In this document: one piece after another, positions 42,172-51,501 of the stretch | Numbering within the stretch: position 1 is the first letter of the stretch | Layout of the letters: each line of letters opens with the position of its first letter | Assembly: GCF_005434915.1 (NCBI RefSeq) | Contig: NZ_SKCG01000003.1 | Location: 372,001 to 436,000 of the forward strand | Direction of reading: 5' to 3' | DNA length: 64,000 nucleotides | From: Aurantiacibacter suaedae | GTDB lineage: Bacteria > Pseudomonadota > Alphaproteobacteria > Sphingomonadales > Sphingomonadaceae | Position numbers and translations under genes: made by a program | The notes under the pieces: generated by a model | The model's input: only the letters and a program-made list of their open reading frames with translations | Databases searched by the model: none | What the model was told of the DNA's origin: nothing

Positions 42172-43176
42172 GTGCTTCGCCTGAACCGACGCACGGCTTT
42201 GCTGGCTGGAGGGGCTTTCGGCGCGTCCGCTTTGCTTGGCGGGTGCGGGCAGGCCAGCCGTGCCCTCCTGGCCGCGGACAGCCAGCCGGAAAACTATCCC
42301 ACCGTCGCAGCACTGCGCTTCTTCGCGGCTGAGCTATCCAGACTTACGGGCGGCAGGCTCAATGTCGATGTCTATCCTTCCGAACAGCTGGGCAGCCAGA
42401 ACGACACGCTGGAACTGGCGCAACTTGGCGGCATCGACTTCGTGCGCATCAATTCTGCGCCGTTGAATGTGCTGGTGCCCGAAACCCTTGTTCCCTCGCT
42501 GCCCTTCCTGTTTCGTTCCATCGACCACATGCGCGAAGCCATGGATGGCGAACCCGGGCGCGCGATTCTTGGCGCGCTGGAGGAGCACGGTCTGATCGGC
42601 CTGGCCTTCTACGAAAGCGGCGCGCGCTCGATCTATACCGTCGACCGGCCTGTTCGCGAACCGCAGGACATGGCCGGCCTGAAGATCAGGGTGCAGACCT
42701 CGGACCTGTTCGTTTCCATGATCGAGGCCATGGGCGGCAATGCCACTCCGATGGCCTATGGCGAAGTGTATCAGGGCATGGTCCAGGGCGTTATCGACGG
42801 CGCGGAGAACAACTTTCCCTCCTACGAGAGTTCGCGCCATTTCGAAGTGGCTCCGGTCTACAGCCTGACCCGGCACGTGATGGCCCCGGAGATCTTCGCC
42901 ATGTCGAAACGGAGCTGGGACAAGCTTTCACCGGCGGACCGCGAAGCGGTGCTGCAGGCGGCGCGCGCTTCCGTTCCGGTTATGCGCGAGATCTGGGACC
43001 GGCGCGTTATCGAATCCCGCGAGATAATCACCTCGGCCGGAGTGCAGTTTATCGAAGACGTCGACCGCAACGCGTTCAGCGAGCGGATGCAGCCTGTCTG
43101 GGATTTCTATGCCGATACGCCGAGGCTGAGCATGCTGGTGGAAGATATCCGCAACATGGGCGCAAGCAATGATTGA
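42172..43176 (+). CDS. dctP: TRAP transporter substrate-binding protein (DctP type), lipoprotein-like
   Basis: This is the extracytoplasmic solute receptor of a TRAP transporter, about 334 residues from a GTG start at 42172. The N-terminus combines a twin-arginine pair (LNRRTALLAGG) with a lipobox (LLGGC), so it may be anchored to the membrane rather than free. The body has the DctP pattern: FFAAELSRLTGGRLNVDVYPSEQLGS, LKIRVQTSDLFVSMIEAMGGNATPM and VIDGAENN, with the carboxylate-binding Arg in KIRVQ. It is followed by the two membrane subunits with overlapping genes. Glucuronate, or another sugar acid of this pathway, is the expected ligand. The start is less certain than the identity. Confidence 0.87.
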   Translation: MLRLNRRTALLAGGAFGASALLGGCGQASRALLAADSQPENYPTVAALRFFAAELSRLTGGRLNVDVYPSEQLGSQNDTLELAQLGGIDFVRINSAPLNVLVPETLVPSLPFLFRSIDHMREAMDGEPGRAILGALEEHGLIGLAFYESGARSIYTVDRPVREPQDMAGLKIRVQTSDLFVSMIEAMGGNATPMAYGEVYQGMVQGVIDGAENNFPSYESSRHFEVAPVYSLTRHVMAPEIFAMSKRSWDKLSPADREAVLQAARASVPVMREIWDRRVIESREIITSAGVQFIEDVDRNAFSERMQPVWDFYADTPRLSMLVEDIRNMGASND

Positions 43177-43654
43177 CCGTGCAATCCGCTGGGTGAGCCA
43201 TTCGCTGCTCCTAGCCTCCGCGCTATCACTGGCACTGATGGTGAGCATTCTCACTTGGCAGGTGTTCTCCCGTTATGTGCTGGATACCAGTCCGGCCTGG
43301 GCTGAACAAATGGCGCTCTTGCTGATGATCTGGATGACCTTTCTCGGCACGGCATCGGGCATTGCCGAAGGCTTCCATATCCGCATCGTTGAAGGTGTGA
43401 CCAGCCTCGCGCAGCCATGGCGAGGGCGCGCCGTGGGTATCGCGAACCTCCTGATCATATTGGCCGGCATCCTGTTCCTCGTGCTCGGAGGCCAGCTTGT
43501 CGATGCGACTTGGAACAACGCGGTTCCCACCCTGCCGCTGACGCGCGGGATGGTCTATCTTGTCATTCCGCTTTCCGGCGCACTGATGGCCCTCTTCGCA
43601 TTAGAAAAGCTGGTTAGAGGTGAGGAGATCACCGGAAGTGCAGGCAGCGCATGA
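43169..43654 (+). CDS. dctQ: TRAP transporter small membrane subunit (DctQ type)
   Basis: The 161-residue protein has four predicted membrane helices and the DctQ block LTWQVFSRYVLDTSPAWAEQMALLLMIWMTFLG. It joins the binding protein to the large channel subunit. The gene overlaps the end of dctP by 8 bases and the start of dctM by 4, showing tight coupling. Confidence 0.9.
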   Translation: MIDRAIRWVSHSLLLASALSLALMVSILTWQVFSRYVLDTSPAWAEQMALLLMIWMTFLGTASGIAEGFHIRIVEGVTSLAQPWRGRAVGIANLLIILAGILFLVLGGQLVDATWNNAVPTLPLTRGMVYLVIPLSGALMALFALEKLVRGEEITGSAGSA

Positions 43655-44934
43655 CACTGATCCTGCTGTTACTGCTAATGCTGGCGGTGATGCTCTATCT
43701 GGGCGTGCCGGTGGCTGTATCGCTGTTTCTCTCAGCGTCGGCGATCCTGCTCGCGCTAGATATCCCGCTCGTCGTCGCTGCCCAGCGCATGTCGGCAGGG
43801 GTCAACGTCTTCACCTTGATGGCGATTCCCTTGTTCATCCTCGCGGGCGAATTGATGACCCAGGCGGGCATAGCCCGTCGTCTGGTGAACCTGTCGGAAT
43901 CTACGCTCGGTTCAGCGCCGGGCGGCTTGGGGCAGGTCACGATCCTTTCCTCGATGCTGTTCGGGGCAATTTCGGGCTCGGCGCTTGCGAGCGCATCTGC
44001 CATGGGTTCGGCAATCGGGCCTGAAATGCGCAAGCGTGGGTTCGACGCCGATTACACGGTGAACGTCTCTACCACCGCATCTATCACCGGCTTGCTGATC
44101 CCCCCGTCGCACAACATGATTATCTATGCCACGGCAGCGGGGACCGGAATTTCCATCGGCGATCTCTTTCTTGGGGGCGTCGTGCCGGGCATCCTGACGG
44201 GTCTGGCATTGATGGTGGTGGCGGCTATCGTGGCCATCCGCCGCGGTTATCCGCGCGGGACCTTTCCCGGCCTGCGCCCGCTGATCCGCGCAGCGATCAC
44301 GGCGACACCCGGCATCCTGACTGCCGTCATCATTCTGGTCGGAATTCTGGCCGGGATATTCACCCCCACCGAAAGCGCCGCAATCGCCTGTGCCTATACC
44401 TTGCTGATCGGCATCTTGGTCTACCGCGATCTCGATCTTGCTGGTCTGCGTGCCGCCTTCATGAACAGCGCGCGAACCACCATCATGGTGATGTTCATCA
44501 TCGCCACGGCGTCGCTGTTCGGCTGGGTGCTGGCGGTGCTCCAGGCGCCAACGCAGCTTGCCGAGCTGCTGGCGCCGGCAATGGCCAGCCCGTTGCTTAC
44601 CCTGATCCTGATCGCCGTCATGCTGCTCGTGCTGGGCACGTTCATGGACATGGCCCCCCTGATCCTGATTACCACGCCGATCTTCCTGCCGATCGCCACC
44701 GAGGTTGGGATGGACCCGGTACAGTTCGGCGTCATGCTGATGCTGGCTCTGGGTATCGGGCTGCTGACCCCGCCGGTAGGTTCGGTGCTGTTCGTGGGTT
44801 GCGCGGCGCAGGGCATACAAATCGGTCAGGCGTTGAAGACCATCTGGCCGTTCTACATTGCTCTTCTGATTGCGCTTCTGCTTGTGATTTGCGTGCCAGG
44901 GCTTTCGCTCTGGCTGCCCGCAGCAGTCGGCTAG
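43651..44934 (+). CDS. dctM: TRAP transporter large membrane subunit (DctM type)
   Basis: This 427-residue very hydrophobic protein is of normal DctM length, with about 12 membrane segments. Family motifs include SASAILLALDIPL, FGAISGSALASASAMGS, GLLIPPSHNMIIYA and GLLTPPVGSVLFVG. It forms the sodium-driven translocation path of the TRAP system. It is the last gene of the GntR-uxaC-uxuB-TRAP run and ends 29 bases before the convergent LysR gene. It imports free sugar acids across the inner membrane, complementing the outer-membrane receptor R5. Confidence 0.92.
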   Translation: MTLILLLLLMLAVMLYLGVPVAVSLFLSASAILLALDIPLVVAAQRMSAGVNVFTLMAIPLFILAGELMTQAGIARRLVNLSESTLGSAPGGLGQVTILSSMLFGAISGSALASASAMGSAIGPEMRKRGFDADYTVNVSTTASITGLLIPPSHNMIIYATAAGTGISIGDLFLGGVVPGILTGLALMVVAAIVAIRRGYPRGTFPGLRPLIRAAITATPGILTAVIILVGILAGIFTPTESAAIACAYTLLIGILVYRDLDLAGLRAAFMNSARTTIMVMFIIATASLFGWVLAVLQAPTQLAELLAPAMASPLLTLILIAVMLLVLGTFMDMAPLILITTPIFLPIATEVGMDPVQFGVMLMLALGIGLLTPPVGSVLFVGCAAQGIQIGQALKTIWPFYIALLIALLLVICVPGLSLWLPAAVG

Positions 44935-44963
44935 GGCAGGGAGTTTGCCGAGGGTCGCGCTCG

Positions 44964-45863
44964 TCAGAGCATTACGGCGGCCCTGCCGATCCTCTCACGC
45001 AGCCACAGAAGGCCGGGATCTGCTTCCCGCGTGGCATGGAACTGCATCATCTCGCGCATCGGCGGCATCGCAAAAGGCATCTCGAGCACGCGCAGCGGAA
45101 GGCGCGTAGCCATCAGCCGCGCCAATCTTTCGTGCATCACGCACAGCAGTTTCGTCTCGGGCACCAAGTGAGGCGCTTGGATGAACGAGGGGGCACGCAC
45201 CACGATACGCCGCTCGATGCCCTGGCTCCTGAACCATTGCTCCGCGAATGTGAACTGACGGCCGACGCTGACCGCCACGTGGCCGGCGTCTTCGAAAGCC
45301 TGTTTCGAAAGAGGGGCATCGATCGTGGGATTACCGGTCCAGCCCACGGTCACGTGCTGCTCCTCGAAAACCAGCTCGCACGGGTGATCGGGGTGCACGA
45401 ACGCTTCCGGCGTCAGCAGCAGGTCCAGCTCCCCATTGCCAAGCGCAACTTGCTGAGCCGGGCTCGGTAGTTCGAAGCTGAAGCCAATGCCCGGCGCTTC
45501 CGACAGGAGCGTGTTCACCAGTGGTGCAAGCAGCACAGTCGTCACATAATCTGACGCGGCAACACGGAAATGGCGTTCGGAGCGACTGGGATCGAACCGG
45601 CCCTGGCGGGCGATCAGGGCGCGCAGTTCGAAAATTGTCTCCGCGATTTCCGGTTGCAAGGCCAGCGCGAACGGCGTGGGGATCAGCTTTTTGCCGTATT
45701 GCGACAGAATGTCGTCTTGAAAGCTCTCCCGCAGACGTTTCAGCGAAGCGCTCATCGCCGACTGCGTGACGTTCAGCCGATTGGCAGCCCGTGTCACGCT
45801 CTGCTCCTGCATGAGGATATCGAACGCGACGAGCAGGTTCAGGTCGAAATTGTCTAGTCGCAT
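44964..45863 (-). CDS. LysR-family transcriptional regulator
   Basis: This 299-residue LysR-type regulator has an N-terminal helix-turn-helix (MRLDNFDLNLLVAFDILMQEQSVTRAANRLNVTQSAMSASLKRLRE) followed by a PBP-like effector domain. The N-terminus resembles the NodD/LinR-type branch common in aromatic-degradation clusters. The start at 45863 is chosen because the family begins there; an in-frame ATG at 46004 would add 47 residues and run into the divergent gene. It faces away from the receptor R6 operon and probably activates it in response to the aromatic substrate or a pathway intermediate. Confidence 0.9.
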   Translation of the reverse strand: MRLDNFDLNLLVAFDILMQEQSVTRAANRLNVTQSAMSASLKRLRESFQDDILSQYGKKLIPTPFALALQPEIAETIFELRALIARQGRFDPSRSERHFRVAASDYVTTVLLAPLVNTLLSEAPGIGFSFELPSPAQQVALGNGELDLLLTPEAFVHPDHPCELVFEEQHVTVGWTGNPTIDAPLSKQAFEDAGHVAVSVGRQFTFAEQWFRSQGIERRIVVRAPSFIQAPHLVPETKLLCVMHERLARLMATRLPLRVLEMPFAMPPMREMMQFHATREADPGLLWLRERIGRAAVML

Positions 45864-45866
45864 AAA

Positions 45867-45885
45867 CCATCGATACCAGTGATGG
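45867..45885. promoter_or_regulatory. Candidate LysR binding site
   Basis: CCATC-N9-GATGG is an inverted repeat immediately upstream of the LysR start and about 95 bases before receptor R6. Size and position suit the recognition site of a LysR-type regulator in a divergent promoter. Confidence 0.45.
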
Positions 45886-45905
45886 ATTTCGATGAAAACA
45901 AAAGA

Positions 45906-45918
45906 TTGGACTAAACAA
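45906..45918 (+). promoter_or_regulatory. Weak match to the GntR/FadR-type element
   Basis: TTGGACTAAACAA agrees at 10 of 13 positions with the site at 30188-30200 (minus strand). It is a single copy with poor symmetry on one side, so it may be chance. Confidence 0.2.
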
Positions 45919-45979
45919 CCGCTCGGGTGAGAAACGTTGGCGACGAGGCGCTTAGAAGCAGCCTCACCGGGAGAGACAC

Positions 45980-48466
45980 ATGCAGAAATTTCTAGTCGCC
46001 ACATCGGCGATAGCGATCGCGTTAACGAGCCAGATGGCCCTGGCGCAAGACACGCAGGCTGAAAGCGCAGGGGCGGAGCGCTCAGCCGGGCTTAACGTCA
46101 TCACCGTGACCGCGCAGCGCCGTGAAGAGAGTTTGCAGGACGCGGCAATTCCAATCAACGCTGTAAGCGGCGATGAGCTGGAGCGGACCGGCGTCGTCGA
46201 CGCGACCCAGCTGAACAAGGTCGCGCCCGCACTCTACGTGCCCGAGGCGGGCGGCGCCAACGTCGGCTACTTCATCCGCGGCGTCGGCAACTTTGCCAAC
46301 AACGGCTATACGAACCCGGCGGTCGCCTTCAATCTGGACGGTGTCTATATTGGGCGCCCGTCATCGACCGTGGCCTCGTTTCTCGACGTCAACAGGGTCG
46401 AAGTGCTCAAGGGCCCTCAGGGCACGCTTTACGGTCGCAATGCGACCGGCGGTGCGGTCAACGTCATTCCCAACGCGCCGCGCCTCGGTGTGCTGGAAGG
46501 TAGCGTGAGTGCGCAATACGGCAATTACGAAGCGATAGAGACGACCGGCGTCGTCAACCTGCCCGTGGGCGACCGGGTGGCCGTAAGGATGGCGACCACA
46601 TATTCGGAGCGGGACGGATATTACGACGACGGAACGGGCGAGAAGGAAGACTTCGCCCTGCGCGGACAGATATTCTTCGAAATCTCGCCAGCCGCCGATA
46701 TCCGCCTGTCGGCCGACTATTCCACGCAGAAAGGCACCGGCCCTGGCGTCGATGTCGATGGTGTCTACACATTCGCCCCATTCACGCCCGATGCCACTGT
46801 GCCTAACTGGCAGTTCATCGCTGCCCCGCCTTCGGTGCGCGAGCCATTCACTGGTCTTTTCTCACCAGAAACGCTTGAATTCATCGAGGACAACGCCACC
46901 GCTGCGCCGCTGTACTCGCCGGTGGAGGGGTATGATTACCCTTATCGGGACGATAAATACTGGGGCGTCAACGCCGAGTTCAACCTCGATCTCGGCGGGG
47001 TCGACCTGGTCGTCGTACCGGCCTATCGTCTGTCCGAACTCGACAACCAGTTCAACGGCGCGCCGTTCAAGTCTGGTCTCAACAAAGACAAGGCCGAACA
47101 GTTCAGCATCGAAGGGCGGCTTTCTGGCGATTCCGGTCCGCTCGAATGGCTACTGGGCGCGTACTACTTCGACGAAAGCGTCGAGGGGTTGAATTCCTAC
47201 AACCAGTTCTCGACGGTTTCCTTCCAGGATTTCGCCAGCACGACCGAATCCGCCGCAGTATTCGCGCGCGCGAGTTACAGCGTCACCGAGGATTTCCGCG
47301 TCGTCGGCGGAATACGCTACACCGACGAAAGCCGTTCGATCGACGCGCTTTCTATCAGCACGACCGGCGTTTGCCTGAGAGAATCCGCGTTCGGACCGCC
47401 CAGTTGCCAGCAAGTGCCCACCATCCCTGTCGGCCTTACCTTGCGCGACAGTCTGGAGCAGCTCGATCCGGCGCTCTTCCCTGCGGGTTCTCCGCTTGAC
47501 CGCCCCGTGCCCTACGGCGCTTTTCCCTACGGGCCGTTCGGCCCTACGGGTCCGCAGGCGCTGCTCATCAACACGCCGACCGAGATCGAGCGCACTTCGG
47601 GCGATGACGAGATCACCTGGCGCGCCGCGCTGGAATATGACGCGACGCCCGATAACCTCATCTACGCCAGCTTCGAAACGGGCTTCCGCGCCGGCGGGTT
47701 CAACCTCACTTTCGGGCAGGAAGAGTACGATCCGGAATACATCGATGCCTACACGATCGGATCGAAGAACAGCTTCTTCGACAATCGCCTGCAACTGAAC
47801 TTTGAGGCATTCTATTGGGATTATCGCGGACAGCAGCTTGCGGCCCTCGGCGTTGATGATCGCGGCAACAATTCGTTCTACACTCGCAATGTAGGGCAAT
47901 CCTCGATCAAGGGGGCGGAGGTCGATTTCCAGGCTTTGCTGACGGAAACGACCCTGCTGCGCGGCGGTGTCCAATATCTCGACGCGACGTATGATACATT
48001 CGTCTATGATCAGGTGGATCTTTCCGACGATACCGATCCGCCCAACTTCCTGACGCCGATCACCGGTTGTGACTACACCCAGAACCTGGGAGCGCAGCGC
48101 AGCTTCACCATCGATTGTTCGGGCAGGCCCGCTCTCAATGCGCCCGACTGGACGATCAACCTTGGAGTGCAGCAGACCTTCGAGATGCGCGATTTCGAGG
48201 TGATTGCCACGCTCGACGGGCGCTATCGCAGCGAGAGGGTGATCGGCTTCAACTATCTGCCCACGGGCAATGCGGACGAAGACTTGACGATCGACGCGAG
48301 TATCTCGCTGGTGCCATACGACAAGGGCTTCACGGCCAGCGTGTTCGTGCGCAACCTCACCGACGAGGCCATGCGCTCGCTTTACCAGCTTGGTGCCGCC
48401 AATGTGGCCTCGCCGAAGTTTGAGCCGCCGCGTACCTTCGGTGTCCGGGTCGGGTACGATTTCTGA
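45980..48466 (+). CDS. TonB-dependent outer-membrane receptor R6
   Basis: This is an 828-residue receptor: signal peptide ending QMALAQ, then VITVTAQRREESLQDAAIPI, a plug with RVEVLKGPQGTLYGRNATGG, and a barrel ending FGVRVGYDF. The plug style (RNATGGAVNVI) is that of receptors often found beside aromatic or hydrocarbon catabolic genes in Sphingomonadales. The ribosome site is GGGAGAG before the ATG at 45980. Its stop codon overlaps the start of the metallo-beta-lactamase gene, so it leads the long catabolic operon. The ligand is presumably the aromatic substrate of the pathway. Confidence 0.92.
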   Translation: MQKFLVATSAIAIALTSQMALAQDTQAESAGAERSAGLNVITVTAQRREESLQDAAIPINAVSGDELERTGVVDATQLNKVAPALYVPEAGGANVGYFIRGVGNFANNGYTNPAVAFNLDGVYIGRPSSTVASFLDVNRVEVLKGPQGTLYGRNATGGAVNVIPNAPRLGVLEGSVSAQYGNYEAIETTGVVNLPVGDRVAVRMATTYSERDGYYDDGTGEKEDFALRGQIFFEISPAADIRLSADYSTQKGTGPGVDVDGVYTFAPFTPDATVPNWQFIAAPPSVREPFTGLFSPETLEFIEDNATAAPLYSPVEGYDYPYRDDKYWGVNAEFNLDLGGVDLVVVPAYRLSELDNQFNGAPFKSGLNKDKAEQFSIEGRLSGDSGPLEWLLGAYYFDESVEGLNSYNQFSTVSFQDFASTTESAAVFARASYSVTEDFRVVGGIRYTDESRSIDALSISTTGVCLRESAFGPPSCQQVPTIPVGLTLRDSLEQLDPALFPAGSPLDRPVPYGAFPYGPFGPTGPQALLINTPTEIERTSGDDEITWRAALEYDATPDNLIYASFETGFRAGGFNLTFGQEEYDPEYIDAYTIGSKNSFFDNRLQLNFEAFYWDYRGQQLAALGVDDRGNNSFYTRNVGQSSIKGAEVDFQALLTETTLLRGGVQYLDATYDTFVYDQVDLSDDTDPPNFLTPITGCDYTQNLGAQRSFTIDCSGRPALNAPDWTINLGVQQTFEMRDFEVIATLDGRYRSERVIGFNYLPTGNADEDLTIDASISLVPYDKGFTASVFVRNLTDEAMRSLYQLGAANVASPKFEPPRTFGVRVGYDF

Positions 48467-49449
48467 TGATGAAAGAGTTTACACAACTCCTGGCCGCAAC
48501 CGCGGCGCTGTCGCTGTCTCTCACTCCGGCGACAGCACAGGATGCGGCGCAGGATGGCGACGGCACCTGGATCACGCTCGGTACGGCGGCAGGACCGGTG
48601 ACCAGTTCGACCCGCTCCCAGCCCGCGAACCTGCTTCGTTTCGGCGGGCGAGATTACCTCGTCGATGTCGGCGACGGGGCGGCCGGGCAGAGCGGCAAGG
48701 CTGGCGTGCAGACCAAGATGATCGACGGGATATTCCTCTCCCACCTGCACTTCGACCACACGGCTGGTCTGATGGGGATTTTGGGATTGCGGTTCCAGAC
48801 CAATGGCAGCGATCCGCTGACGATATATGGCCCGCCCGGAACGCAGCATTTGGTCGACGGCATCCTAACCGCAATGGAGCCGGGGGCGACGGCGAACTAT
48901 GGTGTTGCGGGTGCGGCGCCGGTCGATCACCGCGCTGGTATCCGCGTGGTCGAACTGCGAGACGGGGACAGTGTCGAGACAGGCGGCATGACCGTGACCG
49001 TCCGGCAGAACACGCATTACAGTTTCCCCAAAGGCAGCGAGCTTGCAGATCGCTTTGAATCGCTGTCCTATCGCTTCGACCTACCGGACCGATCCATCGT
49101 TTACACCGGCGATACGGGGCCGAGCGATGCGGTGGAGCAGCTGGCAAGCGGCGCCGATCTTCTGGTCGTGGAAATGATGGACATCCCGCTTACGATCGAA
49201 CGGTTGCTGGAGGCCAATCCCGGCATTCCGGCAGCCGTTTCGCGGGCCATGCAATCGCACCTTGCCGATCATCACCTTTCGCCCACGCAGGTGGGCGATC
49301 TCGCCGCTCGTGCCGACGTCGGTTCGGTCGTCGTCACGCACTTCTCGGGCTGGGAAAAGAACCAGCCCGCACACATGCGCTATCTCGAGGAAATCGCAGA
49401 AACCTATGATGGGGCCTTCCTGATAGCCGATGACATGGATGCATTCTGA
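48466..49449 (+). CDS. Secreted metallo-beta-lactamase-fold hydrolase
   Basis: The 327-residue protein has a signal peptide (about residues 1-25, ending TPATAQ). The metal-binding H-x-H-x-D-H is SHLHFDH: His93, His95, Asp97 and His98. Later acidic and His ligands lie in VYTGDTGPS and VVTHFSGW. It belongs to the broad metallo-hydrolase group that includes arylsulfatase- and lactonase-like enzymes. The start ATG overlaps the receptor stop (TGATG). Periplasmic hydrolysis of an ester, lactone or sulfate on the incoming molecule is the likely role; the bond is unknown. Confidence 0.83.
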   Translation: MMKEFTQLLAATAALSLSLTPATAQDAAQDGDGTWITLGTAAGPVTSSTRSQPANLLRFGGRDYLVDVGDGAAGQSGKAGVQTKMIDGIFLSHLHFDHTAGLMGILGLRFQTNGSDPLTIYGPPGTQHLVDGILTAMEPGATANYGVAGAAPVDHRAGIRVVELRDGDSVETGGMTVTVRQNTHYSFPKGSELADRFESLSYRFDLPDRSIVYTGDTGPSDAVEQLASGADLLVVEMMDIPLTIERLLEANPGIPAAVSRAMQSHLADHHLSPTQVGDLAARADVGSVVVTHFSGWEKNQPAHMRYLEEIAETYDGAFLIADDMDAF

Positions 49450-49452
49450 GTT

Positions 49453-50568
49453 ATGAAAAACCTCGACATACTAATCATTGGCGGCGGCATCGGCGGGTTG
49501 ACCTCGGCGATTGCGCTGCGCCGCGATGGCCATTCGGTCACCGTGATCGAGAAGGATCCTGAGTGGGCCGTATACGGCGTGGGGATCATCCAGCAGAGCA
49601 ATGTCCTGCGTGCCATGAAGGCGCTCGACTTGCTCGACGATTACATGGATGCAGCGGTCGGCTTCGATTTCGTTGCCATCCACGCGCCAGACGGAACGCA
49701 GGTCGCCAAGGTGCCGAGCCCGCGGCTGGTGGAGGGCTATCCCGCCAATGTCGGCATCGGTCGCCCCGCGCTGCACAAGGTGCTGGGCGATCGCACGATC
49801 GCAGCAGGGGCGGACGTTCGCCTCGGTGTAACCGCCGAGAGTATCGATGACGATGGCGAGGGCGTCACGGTCCGCTTCTCCGATGGCAGCGAGGGGCGTT
49901 ACGACATCGTGATCGGCGCCGATGGCGTCTATTCGGATACCCGGCACAAGGTCATGCCCGACGCCGAAAAGCCCGAATACACCGGGCAGGCTGTGTGGCG
50001 CTACAATTTGCCGCGCCCGGCCGATCTCGATTCACTGCATGTCTATAACGGCCCGACCGGGATTGGCCTTGTGCCGATCAGCTCTGAGCTCATGTACATG
50101 TATGTGACAACGCCGGAGCCCGGCAATCCGTGGTACGACAAGCAGGGGCTGGCAAAGATCATGCGCGAGAAGCTGGCAAATACTGCGCCCACGATCCGCG
50201 AAATGGCAGAAGCGATTACCGACGATGAGGGCGTGGTCTATCGCCCGCTCGAAGGCATGATGCTTTATGGCCCATGGAGCAAGGGCCGGGTGGTGCTGCT
50301 CGGCGATGCCGTCCACGCCACGACACCACATCTGGGGCAGGGCGCCGGCATGGCAATCGAGGACAGCATCGTGCTGGCTGAAGAGCTGGCGAAGGCGGAC
50401 ACGCCGCAACAGGCCTTCGAAGCCTACCGCGAGCGCCGTTTCGAGCGCTGCAAGTACATCGTCGAGAGCTCGCTCGCCATCTGTCACGGGCAGCTGGGCA
50501 AGGGCCCGGCAGTCGATAACCACAAGGCCACCGCGGAGATGTTCGAAATCACCGCGGAGCCGATCTGA
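49453..50568 (+). CDS. FAD-dependent aromatic monooxygenase
   Basis: This 371-residue single-component flavoprotein hydroxylase has an N-terminal FAD-binding Rossmann motif (ILIIGGGIGGLTSAIALRRDG), a middle VIGADGVYSDTR with the DG motif, and a C-terminal VVLLGDAVHATTPHLGQGAGMAIED with the GD motif. Related enzymes (salicylate hydroxylase, 6-hydroxynicotinate 3-monooxygenase) use NAD(P)H and O2 to hydroxylate an aromatic ring, often with decarboxylation. It would prepare the diol for the extradiol dioxygenase encoded next. It begins 3 bases after the preceding stop. Confidence 0.88.
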   Translation: MKNLDILIIGGGIGGLTSAIALRRDGHSVTVIEKDPEWAVYGVGIIQQSNVLRAMKALDLLDDYMDAAVGFDFVAIHAPDGTQVAKVPSPRLVEGYPANVGIGRPALHKVLGDRTIAAGADVRLGVTAESIDDDGEGVTVRFSDGSEGRYDIVIGADGVYSDTRHKVMPDAEKPEYTGQAVWRYNLPRPADLDSLHVYNGPTGIGLVPISSELMYMYVTTPEPGNPWYDKQGLAKIMREKLANTAPTIREMAEAITDDEGVVYRPLEGMMLYGPWSKGRVVLLGDAVHATTPHLGQGAGMAIEDSIVLAEELAKADTPQQAFEAYRERRFERCKYIVESSLAICHGQLGKGPAVDNHKATAEMFEITAEPI

Positions 50569-50594
50569 ACTTCATTCTATCGAGGGACTTAGTA

Positions 50595-51497
50595 ATGAGC
50601 CGAGTAACTGAAATCCGCTACGTCGGATATGGCGTCGAGAACTTCGACGCCGAGCGCAAGTTCTATGCCGAGGACTGGGGCCTCGTTGAGGTCGCCGATG
50701 CAGACGGCATGGCCTGGTTCAAGACCCATGGGCATGACGAACACCACGTCGTGCGCCTGCACGACACCGGCACCAATTGCATCGAGGTGATCGCGCTGGC
50801 GGCGGACAGCCGGGACGATGTCGACAACCTGCACACCAAGGTTTCCGAAGCAGGCTGCAAGATCGTTCACGAGCCGCGCGCAATCGACGGGCCGGGCGGC
50901 GGCTATGGCTTCCGCTTCTTCTCCCCCGACGGCCTTCCGTTCGAGATTTCGGCCGATGTCGAGAAGCTCGACAAGCGCGCCATGGAGCGGTGGGAGGGCC
51001 TGCCGGTGAAGATCAGCCACATCGTGCTGCATTCGCCCGATCACCAGGCGGCGGTTAAGTTCTTCACCGATGTGCTGGGTTTCAAGGTCAGCGACTGGCT
51101 GGGCGACTTCATGTGCTTCCTGCGCTGCAACAGCGCGCACCACCGCGTCGCCTTGCTGCCGGGGCCGCCCTGCCTGAACCACGTTGCCTACGATATGCTG
51201 GGCGCGGATGACATGCTGCGCGGGGTCTCGCGCCTCAAGCAGCGCGACATCGACATCAAGTGGGGGCCGGGACGCCATACCGCGGGCGACAACACCTTCA
51301 GCTATTTCTGCACGCCGGGCGGGTTCGCAGTGGAATACACCGCCGAGCTGGAGGAGGTCGATTTCGAAACTTGGGAGCCGACCGTATACAAGCCGGAGCC
51401 GCGGGTCATGGACCAGTGGGGCATCGGCGTGGGTGGCCCGCAGACCATGCCCAAAGCGGCGCCCGATCCCTGTCTCTTCAAGCCGGCGGAGGTTTGA
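50595..51497 (+). CDS. Type I extradiol ring-cleavage dioxygenase (VOC fold)
   Basis: This 300-residue two-domain vicinal-oxygen-chelate protein carries the 2-His-1-carboxylate iron site in the C-terminal domain: His142 (KISHIVLHS), His196 (CLNHVAYD) and Glu247 (FAVEYTAE). The active-site His/Asp segment GRHTAGDNTF is also present. These features match 2,3-dihydroxybiphenyl 1,2-dioxygenase-type enzymes that cleave catechols next to the diol. It lies between the monooxygenase and an alpha/beta hydrolase suited to cleave the ring-opened product. The ribosome site is GAGGGA before the ATG. The catechol substrate is not known. Confidence 0.9.
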   Translation: MSRVTEIRYVGYGVENFDAERKFYAEDWGLVEVADADGMAWFKTHGHDEHHVVRLHDTGTNCIEVIALAADSRDDVDNLHTKVSEAGCKIVHEPRAIDGPGGGYGFRFFSPDGLPFEISADVEKLDKRAMERWEGLPVKISHIVLHSPDHQAAVKFFTDVLGFKVSDWLGDFMCFLRCNSAHHRVALLPGPPCLNHVAYDMLGADDMLRGVSRLKQRDIDIKWGPGRHTAGDNTFSYFCTPGGFAVEYTAELEEVDFETWEPTVYKPEPRVMDQWGIGVGGPQTMPKAAPDPCLFKPAEV

Positions 51498-51501
51498 TCG
51501 C

